A stretch of 64,000 nt of DNA, taken from the NCBI RefSeq assembly GCF_000003815.2, contig NW_023365743.1, forward strand, positions 25,223 through 89,222. The letters run 5' to 3'. A program made the position numbers and the translations under genes. The DNA comes from Branchiostoma floridae. Taxonomy: Eukaryota > Chordata > Leptocardii > Amphioxiformes > Branchiostomatidae. Shown here one piece after another: positions 1 to 13,600 of this stretch. Below the pieces are notes generated by a model. It did not search any database and had not been told where the DNA came from. It was given only the letters and a program-made list of their open reading frames with translations. How positions within the stretch are numbered: position 1 is the first letter of the stretch; each line of letters opens with the position of its first letter.

Positions 1-84
1 GGAAAAGCTACAGAAGCCTCCACGACGTGTAAAAATTGTGACGAGGAAGTGACTTGGGTTAGCCCTAAGACTGGACACAAATAA
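1..84 (+). CDS. 3'-terminal exon of a plus-strand cysteine-rich gene (partial)
   Basis: Reading frame 1 is open from the window edge to a TAA at 82-84 and gives 27 residues that include GKATEASTTCKNC and end in KTGHK. The GK...(S)TTCKNC pattern is the second half of an ephrin-receptor-like (GCC2/GCC3-type) cysteine module, the same kind of module found on the other strand at 1080-1655. An AATAAA at 80-85 overlaps the stop codon, and the sequence beyond is AT-rich and noncoding. I infer the last coding exon of a neighbouring gene that converges on the MACPF gene. It is too short for certainty; the upstream exons lie outside the window. Confidence 0.45.
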   Translation, partial: GKATEASTTCKNCDEEVTWVSPKTGHK

Positions 85-90
85 ACGATT

Positions 91-1079
91 AATGTGCCTT
101 TATTAAATTGAGTAGAATTAAAAGTACAGTAGAACTTTCTCTTCCGCCAGAAGTCACAGATACTATTGTGATGAGCCGGCTGTGTTATAAAGAGATCGCA
201 GATGAATTAGTATTAGCATTTGTACTGTTATGATCAAAAGTGTATTCATATTTCCTTAGAGGTTGTCTACTTGTCTATGTTGAAGCAATAGATGTACTGA
301 TTAGGCAATCACGCTCATCATATTGCATGCTATCATGCATGCATTTTGCAATGAATAATGTTTGTAAAGTTTTGGGATAATGTGACATTATCCATCGTTG
401 TTATTTTGTAAAACATAAAATAAAAACATCACGTAGTTCTACTGTACTTCTACAAGTCACAACTTGAATCTTGTAACCGTAGTAAGTAAAAAGACGTCTT
501 CTCTGATGACCCGTGCGCAACTGCTGTAGTAAATTGTCAAATATAACGTTATGTACTCAAGTTGTATTGTTTGTTTTTCAGTCCTTCATTCTATTCTATA
601 TTACCAGCATTGAAAGGGACCAGCTCACAAAATACATGCTGTAAACTAAAGGAAGCCCTACAAAGGTTTCCTTTGTAATGTATTGACGGTATTTAACAGC
701 CAGTAATCGATGGACAATAGGTGTGAAATATTCCTCCCTGCCCCTCGCGTGCCACCAGTTTAGTGTTAATTAGTTACTCTGCATTTGAAAGAGCGGACTT
801 CATGGGCGTTGCCCTTTTAAAAAGGGTTTCTTATTAGCATCAATGTCTTTTAAAACTTTCGTTGTCAATAGCCCCCTTTAATAGACTGGGAATTAAACAA
901 TACAAAACATGACCTCTAAAATTATTTCTTTTGCATCTTTCATGTTAAAATTAGGACATACATATAGTCTGTTTTAGCAGCTATACCTACCCTGCTGATA
1001 ATTGATTTAGCCCGCTGTATATGCCCCGTAGAACTTGCCCCTAGCCCTCCCTCAAGTTAGAAAAAGATTTCAAACTTAC
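91..1079. other. AT-rich noncoding stretch between converging genes
   Basis: No convincing exon. A minus-strand AATAAA (plus TTTATT near 103-108) and plus-strand AATAAA-like hexamers near 416-424 could serve as poly(A) signals for either gene. A short minus-strand open segment at about 992-1048 is bounded by AG and GTAGGT and is open in the right phase, but it is only some 17 codons and has no recognisable motif, so I do not call it. Confidence 0.4.
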
Positions 1080-1655
1080 TACGTTGGCAGTAGGATGAAC
1101 CTGGTGTACTAGTTTGTCCAGCTGGACACTTCTGGCAGGACGCCGCTCCACGAGTGCTGCTGAACTCTCCTGCTGGACACGGCCTGCACGCTGTTCTGCC
1201 ATTGTTACTGTATTTTCCCGCTGGGCAGTCTAAACATGCAGTGGATCCCCCGCCTGTATTGTACTTCCCTGCCGGACACTTCTGGCAAGACGCTGCTCCC
1301 GGAGTGCCGCTAAACTCTCCTGCTGCACACGGCTCGCACGTTGTCCTTTCGTCGTTACTGTACGTTCCTGCAGGACAGACTGAACATCGGGTCGAACCCA
1401 CACCTGTGCTGTGCATCCCAGATAGACAGACTAAACACTCTGTAGACCCCCTACCCGTGCTGTACTTCCCTGCCGGGCACTTCATACAGGAGTCCGCTCC
1501 AGGAGTGCTGCTGAACTCCCCTGCTGGACATGGCTCGCAGGCTGTCCTGGCATCGTTACTGTACTTTCCAGCTGGACAGGTGCCCTCTTGCTCGTCCCCC
1601 AGCTTACACTCGTGGCCAGGTTGACATTGATGGCAGGTAAAAGAGCCGTCTTCTC
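1080..1655 (-). CDS. MACPF gene exon: about ten ephrin-receptor-like cysteine repeats
   Basis: An open exon of 576 nt encodes tandem units of about 17 residues of the form CPAGKYS...(T/S)xCxxC, for example [18 protein letters not shown], alternating with [17 protein letters not shown]. One unit has CLSG and one CAAG in place of CPAG. This is the Ephrin_rec_like/GCC2-GCC3 module found in secreted and membrane proteins of deuterostomes. The acceptor (ttttcacag) at 1656-1658 joins the previous exon in phase 1. The 3' boundary is a GTAAGT donor at 1074-1079, again leaving phase 1 like the other cysteine exons, so I favour splicing onward. Without splicing the frame closes ten codons later at 1057-1059, giving a possible short alternative C terminus. 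Confidence 0.85.
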
Positions 1656-4600
1656 CTGTGAAAATAGTATAAAACAAGACGTATGCTTATATGTTTATTT
1701 GCCAGATTTTATTGCCTATTGATGAATTCAACCAAAGGTGTACTTTTAGTACTGACCCGACTGCACGTTGCTTAACTTAAAGATCAAGACATCGCGTGTA
1801 CCAACGCGCCAAGACCGTAGCCTTACACGTGAGCATCATGATGAAAAAGAGAGCCCCATTATCATGATATTTCAAAGAAAGATTGTCTAGTAGTAGAAGT
1901 AGCAGTAGTAGTGGTAATAATATTATTATTAGTAGTAGTAGAAGTAGTAGTAGTGACATACGGTGTTATACAGCACGGTTGAGTTATACCGGCACTTATA
2001 ACGGGATGGCATACCCTTTTTTAGGCTGAATGCAAGACTGAAATGTGCCAAGTCTCCCGTCCTGGTGGATGATGTAAATCACTATACTGTATGACTGATA
2101 CGAGACGGAGAATCGGCAGGCCTTCATCCGGGTGATTTAAATTGAAACACCAACTCCGGCCAGTTTTAGTTTGCTCCATTGCACACGGGCATACCCTTCT
2201 TTTCTTAATCCTATCCAGACAAGGCTTTTTTGGGACTCCTGGGACCAGGGGGGGGCTCTTTTACCCATTCTTCTTAATTTCAAAACAGCTTGGGTTACGA
2301 TCACCAAATCTAGAGGGGATGATGTACTAGTAAAGTTTCATATTTTCTGTAATTTTGGTATCGTTATGACGTAAGATGACGTAATTCTGACGTCATAATG
2401 TCATATTTTAGGCTAAAATCGTCAAAATATGAAATTTTCGCTATACTTAAATGTATTGAACAAAATGATGACTATAAAGCTTATCTTATTGGTGTCTAAG
2501 TCTGCAAAGTCTTTTGTTGCCAATGACACTTACTTAGAATTTTTCCAAAAACTGCATCTGACCTTGCTGTACGTGCTAAATTAAAGAGGTATTCTATCCA
2601 ACTGGAGGCATCTCTAATCGCCATCAAATATCTCATTAGAATTCAACATAACGTGCCAGCTGAGAGTCTGCAGTCAGACGCTCTTTTATATTTATGTCAG
2701 GTAAATCAGGATTTATCAGGTATGTACTACAGTACAAAAAACTTTTTTTCTTATTTTTCTTGTTTTCTTGTTTTTTTTCTTATGGAGAGAAAGAGTTTCT
2801 TGTATAAAGAAAGGTCAAGAAAAATATTTAAAAAAACTCCCGTAAAACCTTTGTATGTTAATTCCTAAACGAAAATTTTCATTCTTGTTTTTTTCTAAAC
2901 TGAAGAAAATATTTCTAGTATAATGCTCACTGACAAGAATGTTCATGAAATTAAAGTAGAACTCTCTTTTCCAGTCTTTACACAAGATTTGCTACTTGTT
3001 TGATCAAATGGAAGATATTGCAGAATCTACCCTACATATTATTATTCTTGTCATGTACAAGTCTTTTCTTAAAAAATTGTGTTCAGTAGAAAAAATTCTT
3101 GAACTTTCTTGTTGTCTTTATGCAGAATGTCTAAGAAACAAAATTCTTCCTTTTCTTTCTATTATTTAAGAAGATACAATAATTTTAGATACTGTTAAGA
3201 CGAAAAGAAAAGCAGTTGCAAAACAAGCTATAACTAGCATTAAGTTTCCAAATGTCATTGTTTTCCTTATCCATTAAGTTTAAGAAATATGTTTATTGTT
3301 TTCCTTGGCAATGTTTAAGAAGATATAAGAATGTTTGTGAACTTACTTTACTGAATACTTATAATAAAACAAGAAAGACAGAAACAAGCTATCAAATATT
3401 TTCAAATGTTCTCATGTTCCTTATCAAGAAATTCTAAGACATTTGATTCTTGTGTTTCTTATTAATACTTATATTAATGATAAAAATAAACAATTTCTCC
3501 TTGTATTCTTAGCTAAAACTCAGAGCACCAATATATGAAAAATAATTTGACCCAGCATGACTCTCTCTTATTTTCACAACACGAGAGTTTAAGAAAGATA
3601 ATTTTTTTTTCTGGAACTAAAAGTTAGCTGTACCAAGGATCATGGGAAATTACTCCCGTCATCCTTTGCTGTTTCATTTTAATATTTACCGGTAATCTAA
3701 GTTGCAAGCTGCTGCTCTCTAGCTGTAATATTTTGCTTGATGGCCAGAAGATCTTCCAATAACAAATATGATGTGTTTAGTGAAGACAATTTTCTGCATC
3801 ATGAGGGACCTTGTGAACAATGTGGCCAGCCTACCTGCTTTTTTAAAGTTCCAAAATGCTAACGAAGCCAAGGCCAGAAAATTATTTTCTAGTCCTGGGA
3901 ATTCGTAGTGAATTCTAGAAAATCTCACTGCATTCCAGATATTCTTTTGGCCACATCCTGGCAGGATTCGAAATGGCCAAAAATTTGCGGTGTGGGTTCT
4001 CCATCGAATGAGTTAAGCCTATCCAGACGGCTTTTTTGGCATTCCCTGGTCTGGGGGAGGGGGCTCATTCGACCCCCCCCCCTTCGTATTTTCAAAACGG
4101 CTTACCGTACGATCACTAAATTTGGAGGTGGTCATAAGCTCGTCAGTTTTTATAATTGCTGAAATTTTTATATCATTATGACGTAATTTGACGTAATAAT
4201 GACGTCATTAATTGAATATTTTGGCTAAAATGGGGACTTATAATACCTAAATATATCACACAAAAAGGTACCAATAAAGGTTTATTATCAATATTTAGGT
4301 GTTTTAAGACTTCTGTTGTCAAAAGCAGACGCAACGACGTCAAAGTGACGTTATAAATTGACGTATCTGTAGTTTAACTAACCGACATTTTTTCAACATA
4401 TAACGCTAAAACACCATGAAAATGGATTGAAGACGTTCACATGAATGTTTTCTGTAAGAAAATACAAAGTAGTGATGGAATCCGAGTGAAAATAACCTTT
4501 TCATCATGATATTGTCGGCCTTCTTGGATTTGGACCAATTTCGTAATCTCATTAGCATAATTTATGAATATTTAATTATAAATGTTTAACTAAGATGTGT

Positions 4601-7600
4601 TAGATATTAAAGATATATGAAAAGGAGTTTAGTTTAGCAAGAAAATATTAATATCCCATTGCTTAAACCAAAATTTGTGATTTTTTTACAATTTTCCTTT
4701 CAGAAACCCGTTGTCATGGCAACACGAAAAATTATAAACTTATTCTATTTTTTTGTAAATTGTTGCCAACAATATTCTAGGAAAAGTCACTAAGTTTGGC
4801 AGTTATAGCACAAGCCGTCCGGGAGCTATAAGACATAGATTAATGAAGCTATACATATATACAAATCACAAAAAGAGTCACCATAAAAACTGTATTTGCA
4901 CAAAACGTTATGGGGTCAGTTTTGACCCCATACGGTAATCTACGTCACAAAAAAGGTACTGTGGTTTGAGGGTTAAGCAAGTTTAGAATAATGTTGGAAT
5001 GCCGTAGAATGTGATCATAATGCAGTTAAAATAGTTAAATACACTTAGAATACATTTTGAATGCCGTTCGATATTGAGAATTTCTAGAATACACTACGAA
5101 TTACTTGGAGTAGAAAATGATTTTTATTCTGACGGCATTCCGGCTCATTTTTGCTCTCGTGTGACTGGAGTGATTAAGGACAGGTATGATTTATCGGTGT
5201 CGGTTGGACAGAATTAAAACGTATTGTCAGAAAACGCAGTGCTTTACAAATCTTTAAATCACAGTTTTGCAATATAATTTTAACGAGAATGCTAGCTGCA
5301 TGCTGATAGTCACAGATACTGTGTACCGGCTGTAACTGGTATAGTGTATTCCGCGGAAATAAATCCAAGGGATGTACCGTGTAGCAGAAGAATACAGGAA
5401 GTTGAATGAGGGTATTCTTTGAACGGTATTTTACAGCTCAATCGTGCCACGGCGCCAGAGTTACATGTTATGGCGTGAAAACGTCAGTCAACGCTTAGAA
5501 GATATCAAAGCTCATTATTTGTTCACGCAAAGTGAAGCTAAAGCAATCTCGGGTCTGACGTAACAACAATTGACTCCAAACCCGCTGGTTCTAATTCCAT
5601 CCCCTACAGAAAAGGAGACTTATGCGTCAAACTTTCAGATACTTGTGTAGTATCCTGTTCTTCCTCTCTGACGAGACAACGTAAGCTTCTAGATTCAAAC
5701 AACAGGATCAAAATTTGACTTCTGATCATGTAGACTTATCTTCAACTGCACCATCCCTGAATTGATGTTGTTCGGAACGCCAGGCCGTTTACAATTTACC
5801 CGGTTACCGTCAAGTTGAGTTAACTTGCGCATCTTAATAGCTGTATATCTAATAACTTTCATTACCAAACCTAACTGAGACCTATACAAGAATTTTATTC
5901 CATTTGTATAGACAAGACATACCCCTGACAGCCTTTTGTCCAGGACTGCAACCTTCCACACAACGTCCATTATCTTGATATTTGCACGTTTCACAGTCTG
6001 CTGAAGTGGGTCCTGAGCAAACCCTTTTTCCATTCTTACTGACGTCGGTACAAAAGCTGCTGCATTCTGTAAAGATAGAAAATTCGTGGTCAAGAAAAGA
6101 ATGCAGTTTAATGACTACGACCTTTAATTTACAAATTTTGTTCATACGACCTAATCTTCAAATTTTGGTTGATACAACTATCATGGCATACGAGATGTAC
6201 AACGTTCAGAATGAAGTTCTGTATGTTAAGGTAGATGCACCAGTACAGCCTGTACCGTAAATGCACTTACTTTTGCAGACTCTGTTTTCATTGAAGTGAG
6301 TCAGGGGACATTCTGTCATACAGTCCACAACACCATTAGGGCGTGTTTCTTCCATCCTTTTGATGCCTGCGAAAAAAACAAAGCCCTTTCTTGTAATTGT
6401 TTGACATATTTGACGTTAATAAGAAATTAGGCCTCTTTCTATATTTCCTATACTTTGCTAAATAGTTAGCTACCACATTTATTAAGAACATTGACTGCCA
6501 AAACAGCAACGAGTTTGCCTACAAGTTGGAAAATCCTAATTATAATAGTATTTTCACTCACATGTACAGCTTTTTTTAACATTAACAGGTTCCATATGCT
6601 GAGGACACTGCGCGACACACTGAAAGGCGTCGATTGGGCCCTCATTGTAGGGGTAAGGCACCTTCAGATGTTTACAGGCGATGCAGTCCATTGGAGAGTT
6701 CGATCCACTAGTACGGCAACCTGTGTACAAGATTTATACGCATCTATGTTTCAATATGAACATATACTACGATATCTAGAGACTGATAATCAACTCATTA
6801 GTTACGTGTGGGTTATTTTGTTATGACATCCAAGGTTAGCTTTAGAATCTTCAAGAATTCATTCATATTACTATCAGTTAGACAACAGAATTTGTTCGGT
6901 ATGAAATAAGACTGTATTGTTGAACTAACAAAGCTCACCTTCACACTCTGGGTGGCATTTCTGTTGACAGACCCCGTCGATCATCTCCGTCCCCTCTCGG
7001 CAGATAATGAAGTCTTTCGCCGGGCTGTTCAACAGCGACAGTCCCATCACCTTGACAGGAGACTCCCCACTGCCGAAGGAATAGTACCGAAGGGACGCCA
7101 GCTCGGGGAATGTGAAACTCAACCAGACATGTGGGCGCTCCTATTAACACAATTAAAAACAATTATCATATTATACAATATGTCTTATGATAGAATTATT
7201 AAAAACATACGGGATTGTTAAAATGGCATAAGGACATATGTTAACCCTATCTAGACCGGGAGGGGTGGCTAAAAGTGCCTGCGACAACTTACTTTTCCTA
7301 AAATATGCTTAGCAACAATTCTGTGAAAAAAATGAGTTGTGAGTTTTTTGTGTTGCCATGGCAACGGGTTTCTGATAGACAAATTTTACCAAATTTACAA
7401 ATTTCAGTTTAATTTATGAGATTTCATTGTTTTATTGCTAGAACACACTTGTTTATCTATATGATCATCATCCTCTGTAATTTTTAATTAAATTTATAGT
7501 TAAATATTCATATTTTATTATAATTTGATGACGCAATTGGAGGAAGAAGTCGGTATAAAGGACTACAACTTGCTAGCCGCCATGCTAGATAGAGATGCAT

Positions 7601-10600
7601 GGTCGGACATCGTTAATGGCACCTCATATGAGGATAAACTGAACTGAACTGAACTGATGAGTCAAAATATGGCGGCGCACAATGTCATTAACAACGGTAA
7701 ATACATACCATTTTTATTCAAATTCCGTCAATTTTTTTTACAAAACACAATCACTTGAACATTTTTAGTCCGCTTCTATTGGTTTGTTGGGTTACACGTA
7801 GAAAAAATTTCAGAGAATTCAAGCTTGTCGGGCCAAGGTGGCGGACAAATGGCGTCATTTTCTGACGTCACACAGGCGTCAGTGTCGTCGTTATTGGCAA
7901 CAAGACTTGGCAGACTTAGATACCAATAAGGTACCCTTTATAGTCGACGTCATAGTCGACGTCTTGTTTAATACCTTTAAGTATTTAAAAATTCCATATC
8001 TAGACGGTTTTAGCCCAAAATATGACATTATGACGTCATAATTACGATACCAAACTTACAGAAAAACTTTATCAGTACATCATCCCCTATAAATTTGTTG
8101 ATCGTACCTCAACCCGTTTTGAAATAACCCCCGGCCCCAGGAAACCACAAAAATTCCAGTCTAGATGGCGTTAAGGAACACCTAAAGGACACTTTTTTTC
8201 GAACTTGGGAAAAAAAAGCAGCTTTAGTTAACTGGGAACGTATTCGAAAATTAAGACAACCTTCGCTCTGGAAAACTATATAACAATTCACAACAACTCA
8301 TTTACTAAAAGCATAACAAGACTGAGAAATTGGAGCACATTGTTTAGAAATTGATAGGGGTTGTCATAAAAAAATCATATGAAAATAGAGCGTGTCCCAT
8401 CTGCAAAGAAAGTATTGCAGATGAATATCATTTCCTGATGATGTATCCTTATTATAACGAAGAAAGGGAAAGGTTATTGACGATATGTAAAAACAGAACA
8501 ACATTACTAAAAACAAGAAGAGAAATATTCAATGTACCTCTATCATGTCCCGACTCCATATATAGAGAAGTCGTGCCATAATAATGTGAAATACACTATA
8601 TTACCACATTCTGTATGAGTAATGATGTTGGATTAGTATACTAATGTAGAAAATTTGTAGTTGCTAGTAATACATATAATTCGCCAAAATTTGTACCTGG
8701 CGCAATCGTTGTGCAATAAACTCGATCTTAATCTGAACAACCAACCATTTTTCTCGAAGCATTGACTGGCACTCTAAATTATTTATATATAATCATACCT
8801 CATTGTCAGGCGTCTTGCCGTACTGAATGACTGTGTTAGTCTCCTCCACATCTTCAGTCACACAGACAAAGTAAGACTGGTACAGGGTTGCCGAACCCAG
8901 ACCTCCGGCGTTGTCATTCAGCTGTGTAGTTTGCAGCCGCATTGCCTAAACAGGTGTGCATGAAACGTACAATAATCGATATTACACCTTTCACATGTAT
9001 GAGTTTAAGAGATATGTCCAGCAAGTCAAGAAAGCACAAACTAGAGTTCGGCGATACCACATCTCCATAAAAGGTATAGATTTTCCATCCCACATGCACG
9101 AGTATAAAATTCCTGCCATGCAACACAAAAGAAACATAACATTCTTGGCAAAGGTAATTATAAAGTATGATGATAACCTCTAACCACATGTAGTATATGT
9201 AAATATAAGTTTTACATCCCCTAGCATGAACAAGCCATGGTGATAGTTCTCATATCATAGGGGTGCTATGGTTATTTATCCAAAATTACATACAATTTCC
9301 CTTTGGAATCAGCCATACACGGTCTACCCGTGTGTACCAAACAATCAATAAAAAAAGAAAAATACGACTGGAAGAGGACGTTATGCATCTGACACCGGCC
9401 CAAGGGCCAAATACTTTTGTACCATTCACTCTTTTGTAAAGAAAACATACCATCATGGTATGTAATGTCCGTGCCAGTTATACAAATTAAGTCCTTATTT
9501 ACATAATCGGTATTTCAATTGCCACAAATTAAACCAGTTACACGTTAGAAAGATTTGATATGGAAAACGCGGCCATTCTATTAGTATATTGTGCAAAACA
9601 TATGAATAAAGTTCTAATTTACATAATCTGCATATCATTGTGTACCTGTCAGCGTATCAGGTTACCGAGAATACATCTTAGAAAAGGTAGCTTAGGCATG
9701 TTGATTTGAATATAAGGATGACATTCGGGCATCAATTTTTTTTGGTCGTTTGAAAATACGTTTTCAACCGTACTGTAATTTGTACAAAGCAGCTGCAAAA
9801 TGAGGAAATATTGATTGTATAAATATTGAAAAACATTTACTTATGTCATAGAGTTCCAAAGTAAATTCCAAGGTTAAAGAAGAAGATGTGAAATAACAAA
9901 AAATAAGATGTTTTGTTCAGTATTCCATATCCTGAGTGTTCAGTTATTTCTGCAACCTTCCTGACCACTTTGTCGGCCAAACATGTTTTCGCACCATTTT
10001 TTAAATCTCATTTCATTTATTTTTTGAGATGCTAGAGGATAGCATCAAGTCAACATGGCCTTCGAGAGAACACAAAAAAAACTATTGAAGTTGCTATATT
10101 GTCTATTTGAAGAAGTCTTTCCGACTTTATGAACACAATGTTCCCATGTAAGTGTGCTAACCTTATATAATGCAACTCCTCCTGGTGAGATCTGTATGTA
10201 CACCCAGGTCTCATGGTTCTGCGGGATACTGGCGAATACAACAAAGATGTCTCCCTCTGATGCTGCAGTGAAGTGGATGCACTTTCCTCCGTTGGTCGGA
10301 TCAAAGCGATGTGCATTGGTCCAATGGATGCTGCACGGAACGTCTCCAACTGTTTCACTGTAGAGACACGACGGGTTTGAATACAATATTAATTTATTCC
10401 CTCAATTCTGTGACGATTGTGTGCAAATCATGTAATGATTTAACTTAACATATACACATAGAGTCTCCGGGATATTCCATTTCGTTAGACAAAGTCAAAA
10501 TCCTAGACTCAGAACAGGATTTCTTTGCGCGAGGAGTGAAGGAGGCAGTGTACATTAGAGCCCACCAGCCCACACTCAACAGAAACGGGGGGCGACATAG

Positions 10601-13600
10601 ACTTTCTGATACTTATGACCCCCTCCTGCAGACGTGGCGTGTTCCTGACGTCACTGCTGGAGATAGAGAGGGTCATTCTGTGAACAAGGTCGACGGAGTT
10701 TGACCGAAAATTTAGGGTAGGTCCCTATATTAATTCATTGTTGGAAAGAAAGTTTAGCAATTTCTACCATGTAATGATTTTTACATGTTTAAGTTTAAAA
10801 AAGAATATTACCGAATAACTACGTCCCATCATATTATACCATACATTTCATAATAATCGGCGTTTACTCACGATTTCTTGCTGAGGTGGCTGAGTAGTTT
10901 TTTATATTCTGCTCTGGCTAAGTCATTACTTTTTATCCAGTCTGGTAGGTCTTGTACAAGGGGAGCTGACGCCTCAAAGTCTTCATCCGTAACAGTAAAG
11001 ACACCGGTTTCCTCGTTGTACGTCATGACAAGGCCCTGGACACTGACCTGCCGAAGCGTTATAAAGAATTTTTTTTGTAAGGCCATGTTGATTTGATTAT
11101 GTGGATGACATCCTCCGGGAACTCCAAAATTGATGCGAGCGAGCGAATAAAAAAAAAGTTTGGCCAAAAAAAAAAAGTTGGCTTCAGTATGAAATCAATG
11201 TGGCCAGGAAGGTTGAACATAGGACTACAAACACATAGTATGGTATACCAACAGTGAGATGTTGCGACCAGTACATCATACGGGTGCAAAACATGTTTTT
11301 TTTTTCTTGGACCAATCTGAAATAAACAGACCTGAAAAAAAATCAGACGAACGGGGTTCGCCAATTGCAAAATGGACACACTATGTCGGCGGGTGTTTGG
11401 GGTCTTACCGGGCCAAGAAGACAACAAAAGCGAAGTGAGTAGAGGTTATAGTCACTTGTACCAAGTTTCTACAGGCAAAGGTACAGAGACAGTTAGCCTT
11501 TATTACATGAAGATGGGATTTTAAAATGCCAGTGGTAGTCCAATGATCCACCAAAGAGATTCCTTTGTAGCAAAACTGACCAATTACCATTGTTTTCAGT
11601 ATTATCAGTTCTCAAGTTTCCACAGACAATCAGGTCCAGGTTCACGTCCACCTGGAAATGATCCTCTGGACCTGAACGGGACCTATCCTGAATTTACTGG
11701 TACATGTACAAACCCCTACCAAAAATACTTTTTTTTTCTTTCTGTCCTTTCACATCTTATTCTTTGACTTTTGAGATTTATTTTGGCTTTCTATGGCATC
11801 AGTAATCGATTTTCTGATACTTTTTTTTTTCAATCTACGGAATATTTGTGCTCATTTTACAGCTGCTTTGCACAATTTGCTATGTGGTCCAAAACTTTTT
11901 TTTTTTTGGAAATGGCCGAAAATTGGTGCGAGCGCGGATGTCATCCATATAATCAAATCAACATGGCCTAATATTGAAAAAAAAATCAAACATGGTGCAG
12001 GTGGTGAATCAGAGCAGTATGATACGAGAAACACTACAATAATTCAATATTCATATTTGGTTACCTTTTTATCCTGGAGATCGTTGCTTCCACCGTTCTT
12101 GTAGCCGTCGTACAAATGCGGTACAAATCCTCTCCTGTAGGAAAACCACTTGTGACGAAAGAACTTCAGTTCCAGCACGTCCTGTGCCTGAAGGATCCCC
12201 GGGATATCGTACGGCATGTCGAAAACGACCGTGAACTCCTTCCCTCCCGTCATATCTTCCCATGTAGGCACGCCGGTGTTGTCCCCCTGAAGGAAGGCCA
12301 ACATGGCGGTTTCACAACCTGCCTCTCCGGCGGGCAGGAGGAAGTCTGAGCTCAGTATACGACCCTACAGGTAAAACATACTTGATTAATAATTTTGTAT
12401 ATTAACTCAGACTAGCTATTGGCCGAAAGCCAAGAAAAGAAAATATGGGTCCAGAGTTTACTACTACTACTACTAGCCCTTCTATACCAAACATAATTGA
12501 ATATTTAGTATATTATTGAGAAGCGATGTTCAGGTATTGCATGGCCTTTTATTTACCTCTTCCAGATACACCGTCACAGCACGTCCAAGAGACAGTCTCT
12601 TCTTAGTCATGCTGTCCTCAAGGGCTTTCCGGTCAGCGAAGTTGCAATAACGGATCTCAGAGACCGTTACCGTTTCGCTACTATTCTTAGCTCCCTTGTC
12701 ACCACCAACTTGCTTGGTTGTCGTTTGTGTGTAATATTTTCGATCCGTTCCCTCTTCGATCTTGAGATGCCTGAGAAAATATAACCAACATTAAATATTT
12801 TATCCAAATCAAAGTACAATAACGCACAAGCCGATATGTAGCGATAATGGCTACAAGGACTTTGTTTAAATTTAATTTGTGCAAAAAAGTATACCAAGGC
12901 CTTCCTTGTTTACACACACACACACACACATACAATAAAAACCTTGTTTATATGTTTATATATTCTTAACTTTAACAACTAGTGTATAAGTTATGTTTGT
13001 CATGAATTCTGCAAATAATGTCCTCATTTGCATGAATTATATTATATCATCTCCTCCACCTGAATAACAGAGGTACACAATCTATATATGGAACAGAGGT
13101 ACACAATCTATGGTAAGAAAGAAGACATTCATTGCATTTCTGAAAGCGGGTTAATTATCCGAGACCAGCAAACAGTAATGACCTGCTGGGAGAAAAATGA
13201 TGGGCCAGGATTTGATGATCAGTATAAAAGGTAGTTTTCTGAGTAAGCGAAAGGAAAGAGGAGAATGACTCAGGTCAGGAGGTGACTCATTCAGAGTGGT
13301 CATCTGAAGACAGGCTTGCCCCCCAGAGGGGTAGAGTATTTAAGAGGAAAGCAGGAGGAGTCATCACCATTCCTGCCAGATTATGGTACAGAGTTCAGAG
13401 AAATTCTACCATGCTGCAGGGTTTGGAAAATTTAACTACCTTCAACTTGGCAGAACAAGGATGGACAGGCCGGTCACTAGATCCACAGCCAACAGGACAA
13501 GGAGGACCAGAAAAAGACGACCACCGACAGGAGGGACTAGGAGTAGCAGGGACATAATATCAGTGCATTGCTCGTGGCACCAGAGGACCAAACACCACCA

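Noticed and set aside
1154-1624. 156-codon plus-strand frame
   Set aside because: It is the complement of the ephrin-like exon; cysteine-module logic and splice signals support the minus strand.
1777-1959. Poly-leucine start resembling a signal peptide
   Set aside because: Product of the AGT trinucleotide repeat; no splice or domain support.
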